Assembly (NCBI GenBank): GCA_964426155.1
Contig: CAYROY010000132.1
Location: forward strand, 1 to 23,473
DNA: 23,473 bases
Reading direction: 5' to 3'
Source of the DNA: M55B120 sp964426155
GTDB lineage: Bacteria; Actinomycetota; Humimicrobiia; Humimicrobiales; Humimicrobiaceae
Part shown: positions 22,024 to 23,473 of the stretch, in pieces
Layout of the letters: every line of letters starts with the position of its first letter
Position numbering within the stretch: the first letter of the stretch is position 1
Translations under genes and position numbers: made by a program
The notes under the pieces: generated by a model
Told to the model about the DNA's origin: nothing
Seen by the model: only the letters and a program-made list of their open reading frames with translations
Databases searched by the model: none

Positions 22024-23250
22024 TCAATCCAGAAGGTGGTGCATTTTCTCTTTCTTCGTACTGAGGTAAAATTCATTATTCTTATTAGGGGGGATTTTTA
22101 GAGGTATTCTTCTGGTTATTTTAAGGCCATATCCCTCAAGGCCGACTATTTTCTTAGGATTATTTGTCATAAGCTGTATTGTTGTGAGACCCAGGTCAGA
22201 TAGTATCTGTGCGCCTATACCGTAATCTCTGAGGTCTGCACTAAAACCCAGATGTAGATTTGCCTCAACAGTATCCATTCCCTGCTCCTGAAGTTCATAT
22301 GCTTTCATCTTGTTACATAGACCTATGCCCCTTCCTTCCTGTGCCATATATAATAGTACTCCCTTTCCTGTTTTATTTATCATACGGAATGCGGCATCCA
22401 GCTGTTCCCCGCAATCACATCTTGCGGAGCCGAAAGTATCGCCGGTAAGGCACTGGGAATGAACCCTTACCAGTATATTTTTTTTATCCCTTATTTCACC
22501 TTTTATAAAAGCCAGATGCGTTTCCGGACTTAGCGTAGACCTGTAAGTTATAGTCCTGAATTCACCCCATTTTGTGGGCAGATTTATTTCTGCCACTTTT
22601 TCGATTAGTTTTTCCTTTTTTTTCCTGTATCTTATAAGTTCTTCTATGGTTATTATCCTGAGGCCTGATTTCTCTGAAATATTTTCAAGATCAGGCAGAA
22701 TTGCTACTTCTCCATCATCTCTGATTACTTCACTTATAATACCAGCAGGATATAATCCGCTTAATTTTGCGAGATCAACCGCTGCTTCAGTATGTCCTGC
22801 GCGTATAAGTATGCCGCCTTCGGAAGCACTCAGAGGGAAGATATGTCCGGGTATAGTTATGTCATCTGGTTCTGTCTCAGGGTCGATGAATGTTTTTATA
22901 GTGACAGCTCTGTCTCCTGCTGATATGCCGCTTCCTTTTATGGATTTTGAATCTATAGAAACTGCAGGTGCCCCTACACCCCAGGCCCGGCTGCTGCTTT
23001 CGCGGCTCATCATGGGGATATTAAGCTGCTCAAGTCTTTTCTTCATACATGGTAAAAAAATTATACCTCTGGCATGTTTAATAAAATAATTTACAGATTC
23101 AGCAGTGACCTTTTCAGCGGCCTGAAAAAAAACGCCTTCATTAGCAGGGGATTTGTCGTCAACTATGATTATTATTTTACCCTTTTTTATTTCTTCTATA
23201 GATTCTTCTATTGATGAATAAATAGATGAAAATTTATTAGATGAAACCAT
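22024..23250 (-). CDS. ribBA: Bifunctional RibBA: degenerate DHBP synthase domain + GTP cyclohydrolase II
   Basis: This 408-residue fusion opens both branches of riboflavin synthesis. The C-terminal GTP cyclohydrolase II (about 212-408) is intact: RVHSQCLTGDTFGSARCDCG (262-281) has zinc ligands Cys267, Cys278 and Cys280; QEGRGIGL (304-311), DTVEANLHLGF and LMTNNPKK (360-367) follow. The N-terminal 3,4-dihydroxy-2-butanone-4-phosphate synthase domain (about 12-208) keeps SGISAGDRAVTI, GHIFPL (135-140), RAGHTEAAVDL (150-160) and Glu174. Its RENEGD motif reads PANEGV (35-40), so the metal-binding Glu is Ala36. The nearby family Cys (GLICVP) is Phe65. The RibB half may be inactive. The start ATG overlaps the end of ribE by 14 nt, with GGAAG and GGAG upstream, pointing to translational coupling. 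Confidence 0.95.
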   Translation of the reverse strand: MVSSNKFSSIYSSIEESIEEIKKGKIIIIVDDKSPANEGVFFQAAEKVTAESVNYFIKHARGIIFLPCMKKRLEQLNIPMMSRESSSRAWGVGAPAVSIDSKSIKGSGISAGDRAVTIKTFIDPETEPDDITIPGHIFPLSASEGGILIRAGHTEAAVDLAKLSGLYPAGIISEVIRDDGEVAILPDLENISEKSGLRIITIEELIRYRKKKEKLIEKVAEINLPTKWGEFRTITYRSTLSPETHLAFIKGEIRDKKNILVRVHSQCLTGDTFGSARCDCGEQLDAAFRMINKTGKGVLLYMAQEGRGIGLCNKMKAYELQEQGMDTVEANLHLGFSADLRDYGIGAQILSDLGLTTIQLMTNNPKKIVGLEGYGLKITRRIPLKIPPNKNNEFYLSTKKEKMHHLLD

Positions 23251-23473
23251 TTTCTTCCAATTTCTCCTTTAATATATTGTCATTTATTTTTGATATACTG
23301 TTTTCTGCTGCTTTTTGTGCAGAAAGGTAATTCACTATGTATCTTGCGATCATGTCTACTTCTATATTGACAGTCTCGCCTATGCCTTTCCTGCCAAGAG
23401 TAGTATTTTCAAAAGTGTGCGGTATTATTACAGTTTTAAAAACGTCGGCTCCAGCTTCTGTTACTGTAAGGCT
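23237..23473 (-). CDS. ribE: Riboflavin synthase alpha chain, C-terminal part (cut by window edge)
   Basis: Only the last 78 codons lie in the window; the gene continues past position 23473. The translation begins SLTVTEAGADVFKTVIIPHT and continues through FENTTLGRKGIGETVNIEVD to ARYIVNYL, matching the second lumazine-binding repeat of riboflavin synthase (family SLTVN...IPHTL..TTL...GDxVNIExD..AKY). The enzyme turns two 6,7-dimethyl-8-ribityllumazine molecules into riboflavin and the ribitylaminouracil. The stop (TAA, 23239-23237) lies inside the ribBA start region, so these genes form one unit. The first gene (probably ribD) and any FMN riboswitch would be upstream, outside the window. Confidence 0.93.
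   Translation of the reverse strand, partial: SLTVTEAGADVFKTVIIPHTFENTTLGRKGIGETVNIEVDMIARYIVNYLSAQKAAENSISKINDNILKEKLEENGFI

Noticed and set aside
22574..23089. 171-residue plus-strand reading frame
   Set aside because: It is antisense to ribBA, has no family resemblance, and the minus-strand protein is certain.
23237..23473. FMN riboswitch for the rib genes
   Set aside because: The operon begins outside the window; no such element is visible inside it.

Overview
The window is AT-rich (by eye about 35-40% GC) and gene-dense on both strands. It carries 22 protein genes, the last one cut by the right edge, and no rRNA, tRNA, CRISPR array, IS element or phage gene that I can see. Codon use leans to ATA for Ile and AGG/AGA for Arg, and several genes seem to start with TTG or GTG. 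A secreted coiled-coil/3D-domain wall protein, a stand-alone corrinoid protein and no oxygen-linked enzyme suggest an uncultivated anaerobic bacterium with a Gram-positive-like wall. From memory, the metallophosphoesterase and ParB-like genes resemble proteins of Chloroflexota and deep Actinomycetota. I cannot fix the phylum from the sequence alone.

Layout. 49-2540 (minus): NAD synthetase followed by an orphan OmpR-type regulator with a degenerate receiver. 2734-3360 (plus): a divergent PAP2-like membrane protein. 3374-5019 (minus): an inositol-monophosphatase-family enzyme and a DUF2085 membrane protein in one transcript. 5186-5848 (plus): a PHP phosphoesterase. 5905-6414 (minus): a TIGR00725/LOG-type protein. 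6580-7473 (plus): a DUF1295 membrane protein. 7508-10014 (minus): an MFS transporter and an AI-2E family permease.

The centrepiece is a nine-gene plus-strand operon, 10146-17119. Eight genes keep the order and recognisable sequence of the respiratory complex I core (NuoA, B, CD, H, I, J, K and one antiporter-like subunit). There is no NADH module (E, F, G) and only one of the three antiporter subunits. Most residues that make complex I work are replaced: one N2-cluster cysteine in B, the HPxTHG motif in D, the acidic quinone-chamber loop in H, the FDxE motif in A and the membrane glutamates in K. Only the NuoI-like ferredoxin keeps all eight cysteines. The ninth gene is a membrane-anchored DUF1287 (NlpC/P60-like) protein whose predicted catalytic Cys and His are also replaced. 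A hairpin with a T-run follows. This looks like a remodelled complex I relative, and it is the best candidate here for an undescribed system.

Right part. 17137-18775 (minus): a ParB-like protein and a metallophosphoesterase. 18934-19926 (plus): the 3D-domain wall protein. 19935-20573 (minus): a divergent family-4 uracil-DNA-glycosylase-like protein. 20772-21404 (plus): a corrinoid methyl-carrier protein with its own promoter, strong ribosome site and clear terminator, but no methyltransferase beside it. 21507-23473 (minus): riboflavin genes in the order ribE (partial), ribBA, ribH. The RibB half of RibBA has lost the metal-binding RENEGD motif, and NAD synthetase has Ser in place of its glutaminase Cys. 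Loss of catalytic residues in otherwise well-preserved proteins therefore recurs through the window.
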